A stretch of DNA of 43,468 nt. It comes from Eubacteriaceae bacterium (GTDB lineage Bacteria > Bacillota > Clostridia > Lachnospirales > Lachnospiraceae). Of this stretch, positions 12,833-21,636 are shown one piece after another; positions within the stretch are counted from its first letter, which is position 1; the number at the start of each line of letters is the position of its first letter. A model generated the notes under the pieces. That model saw nothing but the letters and a program-made list of their open reading frames with translations, was not told where the DNA came from and ran no database searches. The stretch lies in the NCBI GenBank assembly GCA_910574015.1, contig CAJSYQ010000033.1, positions 1 through 43,468 on the forward strand. The letters are read 5' to 3'. The position numbers were made by a program, and so were the translations under genes.

Positions 12833-13474
12833 ATGGCAAAGAATATTACATACGCTATCACAGCATTCCTTATGGTTATGTTTGTTATAATGCCATGTAC
12901 AGGTTTTGATGTTTCGACATCTGCTGAGCCTGTTGTAAAACACGAACAATCGGCAGATACTCAAATGATTGCCTCAACCGAGTCACCGACTGTCATTCCC
13001 ATGAAAACTGCAAAACCGCAAAAGGTTATAAAGAAACCTGAATATTTTACAGAGGTTAAGGATGGAAAAATTACGACCTCTTCATTAAAAAGTATTTGTA
13101 AGTACGTTGGTAAAAAGTATAGCATTGATGCGGATTTACTTCGGGCTATCGCATTCGTGGAAAGCGATTATCAAGTCAATTGCGATGGGACGAGCGGGGA
13201 TAAGGGCTTATGTCAAATTGTTGAGCGCTTTCATACCAATCGGATGGAGAAGCTGAATGTGACTGATATTTATGAACCGTACAGCAATATTTTGTTGTGT
13301 GCGGACTTCCTTGCAGAATTAAAATCCAGTCAATACGGTGGAGACATATATTTTGTGTTGATGGCTTATAACATGGGATTAAGTGGGGCGACAAAGCATT
13401 ATGAGGATGGAAAAATATCGGAATACGCTTACAAAGTGATGGACAAATACGAAAATTTGAAAGGAGACGATTAG
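12833..13474 (+). CDS. secreted lytic transglycosylase (SLT domain)
   Basis: 213 aa. Signal peptide or anchor at 1-24 (AITAFLMVMFVIMPCTG), a Ser/Thr/Pro/Lys linker to about 80, then an SLT fold: catalytic Glu110 in AFVESDY, GLCQI and AYNMG motifs. It cleaves the glycan strands of peptidoglycan. It is placed in the early region rather than with lysis or tail genes, so it may act on the lysogen's envelope or open the wall for a surface complex with the neighbouring membrane proteins. Its stop merges with the next ribosome site. Confidence 0.85.
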   Translation: MAKNITYAITAFLMVMFVIMPCTGFDVSTSAEPVVKHEQSADTQMIASTESPTVIPMKTAKPQKVIKKPEYFTEVKDGKITTSSLKSICKYVGKKYSIDADLLRAIAFVESDYQVNCDGTSGDKGLCQIVERFHTNRMEKLNVTDIYEPYSNILLCADFLAELKSSQYGGDIYFVLMAYNMGLSGATKHYEDGKISEYAYKVMDKYENLKGDD

Positions 13475-13475
13475 T

Positions 13476-13577
13476 ATGGGTAACAATTCTATTTTATTAT
13501 CATATTCATTTGCGGCATTGGCAGGTATTTTCTTTATTAAGGGGCTTGCGATTCTGTCCAGCGGAAGGGGGAATTAA
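13476..13577 (+). CDS. 33-aa membrane peptide
   Basis: Starts MGNNSILLSYSFAALAGIFF and ends LAILSSGRGN: a single membrane helix. GAAAGGAGACGATTAGT ribosome site. It lies in a run of very closely spaced small genes (13476, 13579, 13733), which supports translation. Confidence 0.6.
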   Translation: MGNNSILLSYSFAALAGIFFIKGLAILSSGRGN

Positions 13578-13578
13578 G

Positions 13579-13740
13579 ATGGAGAATTTCGAGGCTCTTA
13601 TTGCCATGCTTGATTACTCTCTTGATACCAAAAGAAAGCGGCATATTGCTGGTGGGATATTTTTAAGTATTTCACTGCTTTTTGGTGGTTTTGCATTTAC
13701 CGCAATGACTTTGAAACAGGAGGATGATAAAAATGAGTAA
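13579..13740 (+). CDS. 53-aa membrane peptide
   Basis: ATG13579 after GGAAGGGGGAATTAAG. Residues 1-22 are soluble (MENFEALIAMLDYSLDTKRK), followed by a membrane helix (IAGGIFLSISLLFGGFAFTAM) and a short charged tail. It overlaps the next gene by 8 bp, indicating coupling. Confidence 0.6.
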   Translation: MENFEALIAMLDYSLDTKRKRHIAGGIFLSISLLFGGFAFTAMTLKQEDDKNE

Positions 13741-14296
13741 AGTAAAAAATTTATTTATATTTGCTGCCGGAGTCGCATTTGGTTCGTTTGTCACTTGGAA
13801 AGTATTGAAAGACAAATACGAGCAAATTGCACAGGATGAGATTGATTCGGTAAAAGAAGTGTTTTCCAAGAAGGAGAGTTCTGATAATAAAGAACCAATT
13901 CTGGCGGAGGAGAATGAACACGATGAAAAGCCGAACATTATGGAATATGCGGCAAAATTGCAGGAAAACGGATACACCAATTATTCGGATTCCGAGAACA
14001 AAGAAACGGTACATAAGGAGGACGATTCTGTGCAAAAACCATATGTAATCTCGCCTGATGAATTTGGTGAGTTTGCAGGGTATGATACGGTTAGTTTAAC
14101 ATATTATGCTGACCGTGTTCTAGCCGATGACAACGATGATGTTATTGAAGAAGTGGATGATGTTGTCGGGACTGAATCATTGAGTCATTTTGGTGAATAT
14201 GAAGATGATTCTGTATTTGTCAGGAATGACAGACTGAAGTGTGATTACGAGATTCTTCTCGATCAGAGAAAATTCTCGGATGTCCGGACAAAATAA
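13733..14296 (+). CDS. membrane-anchored acidic phage protein, 187 aa
   Basis: ATG13733 is 9 nt from AGGAGG. The nearer ATG at 13724 abuts the ribosome site and is less likely. N-terminal anchor (VKNLFIFAAGVAFGSFVTWKVL), then a long disordered acidic linker (to about 105) and a C-terminal segment ISPDEFGEFAGYDTVSLTYYADRVLADD, resembling a short domain seen in other Clostridia phage proteins. Function unknown. Confidence 0.65.
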   Translation: MSKVKNLFIFAAGVAFGSFVTWKVLKDKYEQIAQDEIDSVKEVFSKKESSDNKEPILAEENEHDEKPNIMEYAAKLQENGYTNYSDSENKETVHKEDDSVQKPYVISPDEFGEFAGYDTVSLTYYADRVLADDNDDVIEEVDDVVGTESLSHFGEYEDDSVFVRNDRLKCDYEILLDQRKFSDVRTK

Positions 14297-14317
14297 CCCA
14301 CATTCTATGGAGGAATA

Positions 14318-14860
14318 ATGGGTAGAGACAAGATAATCAACGAGTATTTTGAATGGATATGCAAATGGGTATGTGACTGTAAATACTCTAAACGGGTATC
14401 CTATCGGAAATTATTGATGTGTCTGCATAACATTGAATTTACATATTTGATTCCTGAAGATGTGAACAGGGCAATTGATGGCTGTAACTTACGGCAACGG
14501 TTTTCGGATGAAAAAGGTTATGGTTGCCTGCTATATGATGTTCTGGATAATCCGTGTAGTGTTCTGGAAATGATGATTGCGTTATGCATTCGCCTGGAGG
14601 AACAAATCATGGATGATCCAGACATCGGAAACCGCACCGGACAATGGTTTTGGGATATGATTGTAAGTCTTGGGGTAAATTCAATGACGGATAGTCGTTT
14701 TGATAAGGATTTTGTCATGAAGCGGATACAATGTTTTCTAAATCGTGATTATCAAAAAAATGGTGCTGGAGGACTATTCACTATAAAGAATTGCAGACAA
14801 GATTTAAGAAAAGTTGAGATATGGTATCAAATGTGCTGGTATCTTGACAGTGTTTTGTAG
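14318..14860 (+). CDS. conserved Clostridia phage protein, 180 aa
   Basis: Contains INEYFEWICKWVC, LLMCLHNIEFTYLIPEDVNRA, DDPDIGNRTGQWFWDMIVSLG and KVEIWYQMCWYLDS. I remember this combination as a recurring phage family without assigned function. Soluble, aromatic-rich, mostly helical. GGAGGAATA ribosome site. It directly precedes the replication block. Confidence 0.65.
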   Translation: MGRDKIINEYFEWICKWVCDCKYSKRVSYRKLLMCLHNIEFTYLIPEDVNRAIDGCNLRQRFSDEKGYGCLLYDVLDNPCSVLEMMIALCIRLEEQIMDDPDIGNRTGQWFWDMIVSLGVNSMTDSRFDKDFVMKRIQCFLNRDYQKNGAGGLFTIKNCRQDLRKVEIWYQMCWYLDSVL

Positions 14861-14894
14861 TAGAAACAAAGAATTTCAAAGGAGGTAAGAAGTA

Positions 14895-15131
14895 ATGGAT
14901 AGAATGTTAAGTTATATTTTCGGAACTTTAGGCAGGTCTGAAGAATCTATCAAAAGAATAAATAGAAGATTGGCAACCCAATCAACGATTAACGTATGGC
15001 TGCTCGGTCTTTATATCGGCGGCTTGGTATATTCGTCTGGCGTAAGTGTTAAATACAGAACGCAGGAAATCAGGATTAAGGAATTAGAGGAACGTCTTAC
15101 GGTTCTCGAATCTGAAAAAGAGAAAGGATAA
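14895..15131 (+). CDS. 78-aa membrane and coiled-coil protein
   Basis: Starts MDRMLSYIFGTLGRSEESIK, a membrane segment (NVWLLGLYIGGLVYSSGV) near 33-50, then a coiled coil (IRIKELEERLTVLESEKEKG). AAAGGAGG ribosome site. Topology suggests a membrane tether, possibly for the replication machinery encoded next; inference only. Confidence 0.6.
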   Translation: MDRMLSYIFGTLGRSEESIKRINRRLATQSTINVWLLGLYIGGLVYSSGVSVKYRTQEIRIKELEERLTVLESEKEKG

Positions 15132-15140
15132 TGAAACAGC

Positions 15141-18100
15141 ATGGTCGACTTTTTTTTGGTTTCTACAAAACCCACAAAACGTGGTACCGTAGAAATTTAC
15201 CCTAAATTTATTATCAAAAAAAGCTCCGATCTGATGATTCGAGGCGGTGATTTCTATGCTATCTGGATTGAGGAACTTGGTCTGTGGTCTACGGACGAAC
15301 AGGACGTGTTACAGATTATAGACCGTGAACTTGACAAGTATGCCGAGGAAAACCGCCATAAGTTTGACGCAGATATTAAGGTTTTACACATGTGGGATTC
15401 TGAAAATGGAATGATAGACCGCTGGCATAAGTATTGCAAAAAGGATATGCGAGATGATTTCCATATGCTGGATGAAAAGCTTATATTTTCAAACATAGAA
15501 ACCACAAAAAAAGATTATGCGAGCAAAAGGCTTTCTTATCCTTTGGAGGCTGGCGATTTGTCGGCATACGAAAAGCTCATGTCCACTTTATATTCTCCAG
15601 AAGAGAGACACAAGATAGAATGGGCTGTTGGTTCTATTGTGTCTGGCGATTCCAAGAAACTGCAAAAGTTCATGGTTTTATACGGTGCTGCCGGAACGGG
15701 TAAATCAACCATATTGAATGTTATTCAGAAATTATTTGATGGGTATTATTCAGTGTTTGACGCAAAAGCTCTTGGTTCGGCAAGCAATTCATTTGCACTT
15801 GAGGCTTTTAAGACAAATCCTCTTGTTGCGATACAACATGACGGTGATTTAAGCAGAATTGAGGATAACACAAGATTAAACAGCCTTGTTTCTCATGAGT
15901 GGATGACTGTAAATGAGAAGTTTAAATCCACATACACGAACCGTTTTAAATGCTTCTTGTTTATGGGTACAAACAAACCAGTAAAAATCACAGATGCAAA
16001 GTCAGGTTTGATAAGGAGACTTATTGATGTTTCCCCATCTGGTCAAAAATTAAGCCCGAAGGAATATAAAAGCATCGTGAAGCAGGTGGATTTTGAACTT
16101 GGAGCGATTGCTTATCATTGTCAGGAAGTATATTTGGATGATCCGGGATACTATGATGATTATGTCCCAATTGCAATGCTTGGTGCGTCCAATGATTTCT
16201 ACAATTTTATCATCGACTCTTATCATGTTTTTAAAAAAGAAGATGGAACAACTTTGAAAGCCGCTTGGGAAATGTATAAAACTTATTGCGAGGATGCTAA
16301 GGTCACATTTCCATATTCACAGAGAATCTTTAAAGAGGAGCTTAAAAATTATTTCTGGGAACATAAGGATCGGTACGATTTTGGAGACGGTACAAGGGTT
16401 CGCAATTATTACTCCGGTTTCCGGACAGATAAATTCGAGGAACAGAACGGAAGTAAAAAAAAAGACAAAAAATTGAAACCGTATATTATCGACTTCAAAG
16501 TGCAGGATTCTATATTTGACAAAGAATGCTGTGATTTGCCAGCACAATATGCTACGGAAAAAGGAATCCCCAGTAAAAAGTGGGATAAAACGAGAACTAC
16601 TTTAGCTGGTATTGATACGAGCAAAATTCATTATGTCAAAGTTCCGGAAAACCACATTGTAATTGATTTTGATATTCCGGATGAAAATGGAGAAAAATCA
16701 TACGAACGGAATATTGAAGCTGCAAGTAAATGGCCGCCAACATACACTGAGCTAAGCAAAAGTGGAAATGGAATACATCTGCATTATATTTATACGGGTG
16801 ATCCTTCCATGTTAAGCAGGGTGTACGACGACCACATTGAGGTAAAGGTGTTCACCGGCAATAGTTCATTGAGACGGAAGCTTTCTAAATGCAACGATTT
16901 GCCAATCGCAACTATTAGCTCAGGGTTACCGCTGAAAGGAGAAAAAAATATGGTCAACTTTGATAGCGTTAAAAGCGAAAAAGGGCTTAGAACACTGATA
17001 AAACGAAATTTGAACAAAGAGATACATCCAGCAACTAAGCCTAGTATTGATTTCATATACAAAATACTCGAAGATGCTTATTCGAGTGATTTGAATTATG
17101 ACGTCACAGATATGAGAAATGCTGTATTGGCATTTGCCGCAAGCAGTACGAATCAGGCTGATTATTGCATTAAACTGGTAAATAAAATGCAATTTAAGTC
17201 GGAAGAAACTTCGGTTTCTAAAAATAATGACGATGCCAAAATGGTATTTTATGATGTTGAGGTTTTTCCAAATCTCTTCCTTGTAAATTGGAAGATCCAA
17301 GGTGAAGGAAAGCCCGTTGTACGAATGATAAATCCGACGCCGACTGAAATCGAGGAGCTTCTTCGTTTTCGTCTGGTTGGTTTTAACTGCCGGAGGTATG
17401 ACAACCACATGTTATATGCCAGATTGATGGGTTATAACAACGAGCAGTTGTATAATTTATCCCAAAAGATAATCAATAACAGTAAAAACTGTTTCTTTTC
17501 GGAAGCTTATAATGTTTCTTATACGGATGTGTATGACTTTGCATCTGCCGGAAATAAAAAGAGTTTAAAAAAACTTGAAATCGAAATGGGAAATATTTCG
17601 GAAAAGAAACTGAAAAAGAAAGGATTTTCTGACGCAGAGATTCGGATTATAAAGGCTGGAACTCATCATCAGGAGCTTGGGCTTCCGTGGGACGAGCCTG
17701 TACCGGAAGAACTTTGGACAAAAGTTGCTGAGTATTGTGATAATGATGTGATTGCAACTGAAGCATCGTTCGTTTATCTTAAGGCTGATTGGACGGCACG
17801 GCAGATTCTGGCAGATTTAGCAGGTATGACTGTTAATGATACAACAAATACGCTTACACAAAAGATTATATTTGGAAATGAGCGTAAGCCGCAGAGTCAG
17901 TTCAATTATCGTAATTTAGCAGAACCCGTACATAACCTGGATAAAGAAACACATGAATTTCTGATAGATGCGTGTCCTGAAATGATGGAGCAAACGCATG
18001 GCGAAGCTGAAAGCCTTCTTCCATATTTTCCTGGATACAAGTTTGAGAACGGAAAATCAACTTATCGTGGAGAGGAAGTTGGCGAAGGTGGCTATGTATC

Positions 18101-19406
18101 AGCCATACCTGGTATGTATGGTAACGTGGCATTACTTGATATTTCTTCCATGCATCCTCATAGTGCTATCGCAGAAGTTCTGTTCGGTGTAAGATTCACA
18201 AAAGCATTTAGAGAGATTGTTGAAGGTCGTGTAAGTATTAAACATGAAGCATGGGATATAGTCAACACAATGTTAGATGGTAAGCTTACGCCATATATCC
18301 AGAAAGTAATTAACGGTGAGATGACTTCCAAACAGCTTGCTGATGCGTTGAAAACCGCAATCAATTCGGTATATGGTCTTACTTCGGCGTCATTTGAGAA
18401 CGCATTTCGTGATCCAAGAAATATTGACAATATTGTAGCCAAGAGAGGCGCATTGTTCATGATTGATCTTAAACATGAGGTACAGAAACGCGGCTTCACA
18501 GTTGCCCACATAAAAACAGATTCCATCAAGATTCCGGATGCCACACCAGAAATTATCCAGTTTGTTATGGATTTCGGTAAAAGATATGGATACACATTTG
18601 AACATGAGGCTACATACGACAGAATGTGTCTTGTAAATGATGCCGTATACATTGCCAAATACAAGGATAGTGGCGAATGGACTGCAACCGGAACACAATT
18701 TCAGATTCCGTATGTATTTAAAAAGCTGTTTAGCAGAGAGGATATCACATTTAATGATATGTGTGAGACAAAATCTGTTAGCAGCTCTTTATATTTGGAT
18801 ATGAATGAGGGTTATCCTGATGTGAGCAAGCTGGAAAAGGAATTGTCAAAATATGAGAGCGATTACAAAAAAGGACTGCTTTCTGATACGACATTTGAAG
18901 CAAACTGTAAGGAAATTGTTCCACAGATAGCGGAAGGGCATAATTATCGTTTCATAGGAAAGGTTGGGCAGTTCTGCCCGATTAAGGACGGATGCGGGGG
19001 CGGACTTCTGATGCGGGAAAAAGACGGGAAGTATTATGCAGCTACCGGTTCTAAAGGATATCGCTGGCTTGAGTCTGAAATGGTAAGGGAACTTGAAAAA
19101 GGAGACGACATAGACCGGTCGTATTATGACAAACTGGTCGATGATGCTGTAAAGACAATTTCCGAATATGGAGATTTTGAATGGTTCATTTCCGATGATC
19201 CATACATTGGTTCATTAGGTGCTAACGATTCAGATATTGACTGCGAACCAAGAGATTGGAAAGTTCCTTGTGGTGATGGCAAGTTTGAAACTTGCTTTGA
19301 CTGCCCGCATTTCAATGAAGACAGTTTTCATATGGACTGCGGATTAAACTATGATATTTCGGAGTTTATATCAAAAATACCGATGAATCCGCCAACAAAC
19401 AAATAA
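15141..19406 (+). CDS. replication polyprotein: SF3 helicase, AEP primase, family B DNA polymerase
   Basis: 1421 aa. Residues about 130-330 are a D5/P4-type SF3 helicase (Walker A GAAGTGKST at 182-190, FLFMGTNKP, arginine finger LIRRLIDV). About 440-600 is a primase-polymerase domain: VIDFD near 508, SGNGIHLHY near 541, EVKVF near 568. About 700-875 is a 3'-5' exonuclease (YDVEVFP, FNCRRYDNHM, YCDNDVIATE). About 998-1135 holds family B motifs A (DISSMHP), B (KTAINSVYG) and C (KTDSI). Such activities usually sit on two or three proteins. An internal ribosome site and ATG at residue 604 lie exactly between primase and polymerase, so an 818-aa polymerase may also be made. Confidence 0.85.
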   Translation: MVDFFLVSTKPTKRGTVEIYPKFIIKKSSDLMIRGGDFYAIWIEELGLWSTDEQDVLQIIDRELDKYAEENRHKFDADIKVLHMWDSENGMIDRWHKYCKKDMRDDFHMLDEKLIFSNIETTKKDYASKRLSYPLEAGDLSAYEKLMSTLYSPEERHKIEWAVGSIVSGDSKKLQKFMVLYGAAGTGKSTILNVIQKLFDGYYSVFDAKALGSASNSFALEAFKTNPLVAIQHDGDLSRIEDNTRLNSLVSHEWMTVNEKFKSTYTNRFKCFLFMGTNKPVKITDAKSGLIRRLIDVSPSGQKLSPKEYKSIVKQVDFELGAIAYHCQEVYLDDPGYYDDYVPIAMLGASNDFYNFIIDSYHVFKKEDGTTLKAAWEMYKTYCEDAKVTFPYSQRIFKEELKNYFWEHKDRYDFGDGTRVRNYYSGFRTDKFEEQNGSKKKDKKLKPYIIDFKVQDSIFDKECCDLPAQYATEKGIPSKKWDKTRTTLAGIDTSKIHYVKVPENHIVIDFDIPDENGEKSYERNIEAASKWPPTYTELSKSGNGIHLHYIYTGDPSMLSRVYDDHIEVKVFTGNSSLRRKLSKCNDLPIATISSGLPLKGEKNMVNFDSVKSEKGLRTLIKRNLNKEIHPATKPSIDFIYKILEDAYSSDLNYDVTDMRNAVLAFAASSTNQADYCIKLVNKMQFKSEETSVSKNNDDAKMVFYDVEVFPNLFLVNWKIQGEGKPVVRMINPTPTEIEELLRFRLVGFNCRRYDNHMLYARLMGYNNEQLYNLSQKIINNSKNCFFSEAYNVSYTDVYDFASAGNKKSLKKLEIEMGNISEKKLKKKGFSDAEIRIIKAGTHHQELGLPWDEPVPEELWTKVAEYCDNDVIATEASFVYLKADWTARQILADLAGMTVNDTTNTLTQKIIFGNERKPQSQFNYRNLAEPVHNLDKETHEFLIDACPEMMEQTHGEAESLLPYFPGYKFENGKSTYRGEEVGEGGYVSAIPGMYGNVALLDISSMHPHSAIAEVLFGVRFTKAFREIVEGRVSIKHEAWDIVNTMLDGKLTPYIQKVINGEMTSKQLADALKTAINSVYGLTSASFENAFRDPRNIDNIVAKRGALFMIDLKHEVQKRGFTVAHIKTDSIKIPDATPEIIQFVMDFGKRYGYTFEHEATYDRMCLVNDAVYIAKYKDSGEWTATGTQFQIPYVFKKLFSREDITFNDMCETKSVSSSLYLDMNEGYPDVSKLEKELSKYESDYKKGLLSDTTFEANCKEIVPQIAEGHNYRFIGKVGQFCPIKDGCGGGLLMREKDGKYYAATGSKGYRWLESEMVRELEKGDDIDRSYYDKLVDDAVKTISEYGDFEWFISDDPYIGSLGANDSDIDCEPRDWKVPCGDGKFETCFDCPHFNEDSFHMDCGLNYDISEFISKIPMNPPTNK
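16934..16952 (+). promoter_or_regulatory. internal ribosome site and start inside the replication polyprotein
   Basis: GAAAGGAG (16934-16941), 8-nt spacer, ATG at 16950-16952, in frame at residue 604. It is identical to the phage's standard intergenic ribosome sites. It would give a free family B polymerase of 818 aa. Confidence 0.6.
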
Positions 19407-19427
19407 AAAGTAAAGGAGAATATATTT

Positions 19428-19925
19428 ATGAGTAAGAATGTAGACAACATTATTATTGAAAACGCGAGAATCATTTTTCGCAATTTTGCAGGACGGGAAT
19501 CCAAGTACAACCGGGCAGGAGACCGTAATTTTTGTGTGGTAATTGAAGATGCGGATATGGCAAGGAAACTGGCTGATGATGGATGGAATGTAAGAATTCT
19601 CCAGCCAAGGGATGAAGACGAGGAACCGAGGCATTATATTCAGGTTGCTGTCCGGTTCGACAATATCCCTCCCAAAGTAATTCTTGTTACGAAAAAGGCA
19701 AAGACACCGCTTGACGAGGAATCTATTGACACTCTGGATTTTGCAGAAATCAGGAACGTTGATTTAACTATTCGTCCTTATAACTGGGTAATTCAGCCAG
19801 GGACAAAAAATGAGAAATCGGGCGTTAAAGCATACCTCAAAACTATGTATGTTACTATCGAGGAAGATGAATTTGCGGAGAAGTATGCAGATGCAGAAGA
19901 GCAGGAAGAAGTTCCGTTTAAGTAA
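19428..19925 (+). CDS. single-stranded DNA-binding-like protein
   Basis: 165 aa, OB-fold-like beta content ([47 protein letters not shown]) and an acidic C-terminal tail ending EEQEEVPFK, which resembles the acidic ...PF tips by which SSBs contact partners. It directly follows the polymerase. A role in coating replicating phage DNA is likely. Ribosome site AAAGGAG. Confidence 0.7.
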   Translation: MSKNVDNIIIENARIIFRNFAGRESKYNRAGDRNFCVVIEDADMARKLADDGWNVRILQPRDEDEEPRHYIQVAVRFDNIPPKVILVTKKAKTPLDEESIDTLDFAEIRNVDLTIRPYNWVIQPGTKNEKSGVKAYLKTMYVTIEEDEFAEKYADAEEQEEVPFK

Positions 19926-19941
19926 GTAGTCATTTTGTTAT

Positions 19942-19972
19942 GGGCTGGCATCTTCGGATGCTGGTCCTTTAT
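19942..19972 (+). terminator. intrinsic terminator or processing hairpin with UUCG loop
   Basis: Eleven uninterrupted pairs, GGGCTGGCATC / GATGCTGGTCC including G-U pairs, closed by a TTCG tetraloop, then TTTATATT. Very stable; the weak T-run leaves mRNA processing possible. Confidence 0.7.
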
Positions 19973-19990
19973 ATTGAAAGGAGAATTAGA

Positions 19991-20347
19991 ATGGGTTTTA
20001 ACTACAAAATTATAGCCGTCGATTTTGATGGTACTTTATGTACGGATAAATGGCCTGAAATTGGAGAACCAAATGAAGACTTAATCATGTATCTACAGCA
20101 GCATAGAAGAAATGGCGGCAAAATTATACTCTGGACAAATCGGGTAGAGGAGCGGCTTGATGAGGCAATTGCGTGGTGTAAGAAATTTGGACTGAAATTT
20201 GATGCAATCAATGATAATTTGCAGGATGTGATTGACACTTTCGGTTTTAATTCTCGAAAGGTATTTGCACATGAGTATATTGACGATCGGATGCATAACG
20301 GTTTTAAACTGCCGTTCGAGACTATGTCAGAGAAGGCGAGTGATTAA
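19991..20347 (+). CDS. HAD-superfamily phosphatase-like protein
   Basis: 118 aa from ATG19991 (GAAAGGAGAATTAGA). HAD motif I is VDFDGTLC at about 9-16, motif II is ILWTNR, and the C-terminal acidic motif is EYIDDRMHN. Small single-domain HAD without a large cap. Phage relatives may act on nucleotides or DNA ends; the substrate is unknown. It ends one base before the helicase start. Confidence 0.8.
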   Translation: MGFNYKIIAVDFDGTLCTDKWPEIGEPNEDLIMYLQQHRRNGGKIILWTNRVEERLDEAIAWCKKFGLKFDAINDNLQDVIDTFGFNSRKVFAHEYIDDRMHNGFKLPFETMSEKASD

Positions 20348-21613
20348 ATGGCAGGAATAACACTGTTTGACTATCAGCAAAAAGCCATAAATAACATGAA
20401 AAATGGCTGTATTTTATGTGGTGGTGTTGGTTCTGGCAAGTCGTTGACCGCCCTGTCCTATTACTATTTAAAAAATGATGGTGATGTATCGACTTTACTC
20501 GGTGGAGATTATATAACAATGGGTGATCCGCCAAAAGATTTATATATCATCACCACTGCCAGAAAACGTGATACGTTAGAATGGGATAAAGAATTGATAC
20601 CTTTTTTGCTATCCCAAAACCCGGAGAACAATTTATATTCCAATAAAGTTATTATTGACTCGTGGAACAATATAGGAAAATATTCTGAAGTTCAGGATGC
20701 TTTTTTTATATTTGATGAGCAGCGAGTCGTTGGAAGTGGAGCATGGGTAAAAGCATTCTTGAAAATCTGTAGGTCGAATGAGTGGATTCTGCTCAGTGCC
20801 ACCCCTGGGGATACTTGGATGGATTATATTCCGGTGTTTGTAGCTAACGGGTTTTATAAAAACCGTTCCGAATTTATCCGTGAGCATATTGTCTATTCCA
20901 GATTTTCAAAATTTCCCAAAGTGGACAAATACCTTAATACTGGAAGGTTGATACGTCTTAGAAATTCTATTCTTGTTAATATGGATTTTGATAGACAAAC
21001 TATATCACATCATGAGGATGTTTATGTTTCTTATGACATTTCAAAGTATAAAGATATTATGAAGCGGCGGTGGAATATCTGGGATGACATGCCGATAGAA
21101 AACGCTGGTGAATTGTGCTATTTATTGCGTAAAGTCGTTAATTCTGATGAGAAACGACAAGTTGCTTTATTGCAAATTTTAGAGAAACATCCGAAGGCTA
21201 TTATATTTTACAATTTCGATTATGAATTAGAACTGCTGAAACAATTATTAAAATGCAATGGAAATTGTGGCGGATGCTGTGGTAACGAGGATGCCTGTTT
21301 CGGTGAGGTTGCAGAATGGAACGGACACAAACATCAGCCAATCCCAGAATCTGAAAAATGGATATATTTGGTTCAGTATAATGCTGGAGCTGAGGGATGG
21401 AACTGTACAAAAACAGATACAATCATTTTCTATTCTCAGAACTATTCTTATAAGATTGTGGCACAGGCAAGCGGCAGGATAGACAGGCTAAATACGCCTT
21501 ATACAGATTTGTACTACTATCATCTGAAAAGCCGGTCTGGAATTGATTTGGCTATTAGCAAGGCACTGAAAGAAAAGAAAAAGTTTAATGAAGGAAAATG
21601 GGTAAAGTGGTGA
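20348..21613 (+). CDS. SF2 helicase (SNF2/DEAD-like)
   Basis: 421 aa. Q-like FDYQQKAINNM, Walker A GGVGSGKS, Walker B as FIFDEQR, motif III SATPG, motif VI QASGRIDR. Between the two RecA domains there is a cysteine-rich insertion (CNGNCGGCCGNEDAC), which may bind zinc or a metal cluster. It remodels DNA or protein-DNA complexes during replication. ATG follows the previous TAA directly. Confidence 0.87.
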   Translation: MAGITLFDYQQKAINNMKNGCILCGGVGSGKSLTALSYYYLKNDGDVSTLLGGDYITMGDPPKDLYIITTARKRDTLEWDKELIPFLLSQNPENNLYSNKVIIDSWNNIGKYSEVQDAFFIFDEQRVVGSGAWVKAFLKICRSNEWILLSATPGDTWMDYIPVFVANGFYKNRSEFIREHIVYSRFSKFPKVDKYLNTGRLIRLRNSILVNMDFDRQTISHHEDVYVSYDISKYKDIMKRRWNIWDDMPIENAGELCYLLRKVVNSDEKRQVALLQILEKHPKAIIFYNFDYELELLKQLLKCNGNCGGCCGNEDACFGEVAEWNGHKHQPIPESEKWIYLVQYNAGAEGWNCTKTDTIIFYSQNYSYKIVAQASGRIDRLNTPYTDLYYYHLKSRSGIDLAISKALKEKKKFNEGKWVKW

Positions 21614-21636
21614 AGTAGAAATGAAAGGAGAAAAAT

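Noticed and set aside
15131-15206. Alternative ATG at 15131 and slippery T8 tract as a frameshift start of the replication gene
   Set aside because: The overlapping frame stops after about 24 codons and the downstream ATG15141 already gives the full protein.
15254-19634. Minus-strand ORFs opposite the replication gene
   Set aside because: They lack ribosome sites and mirror the codon pattern of the plus-strand gene; treated as shadows.
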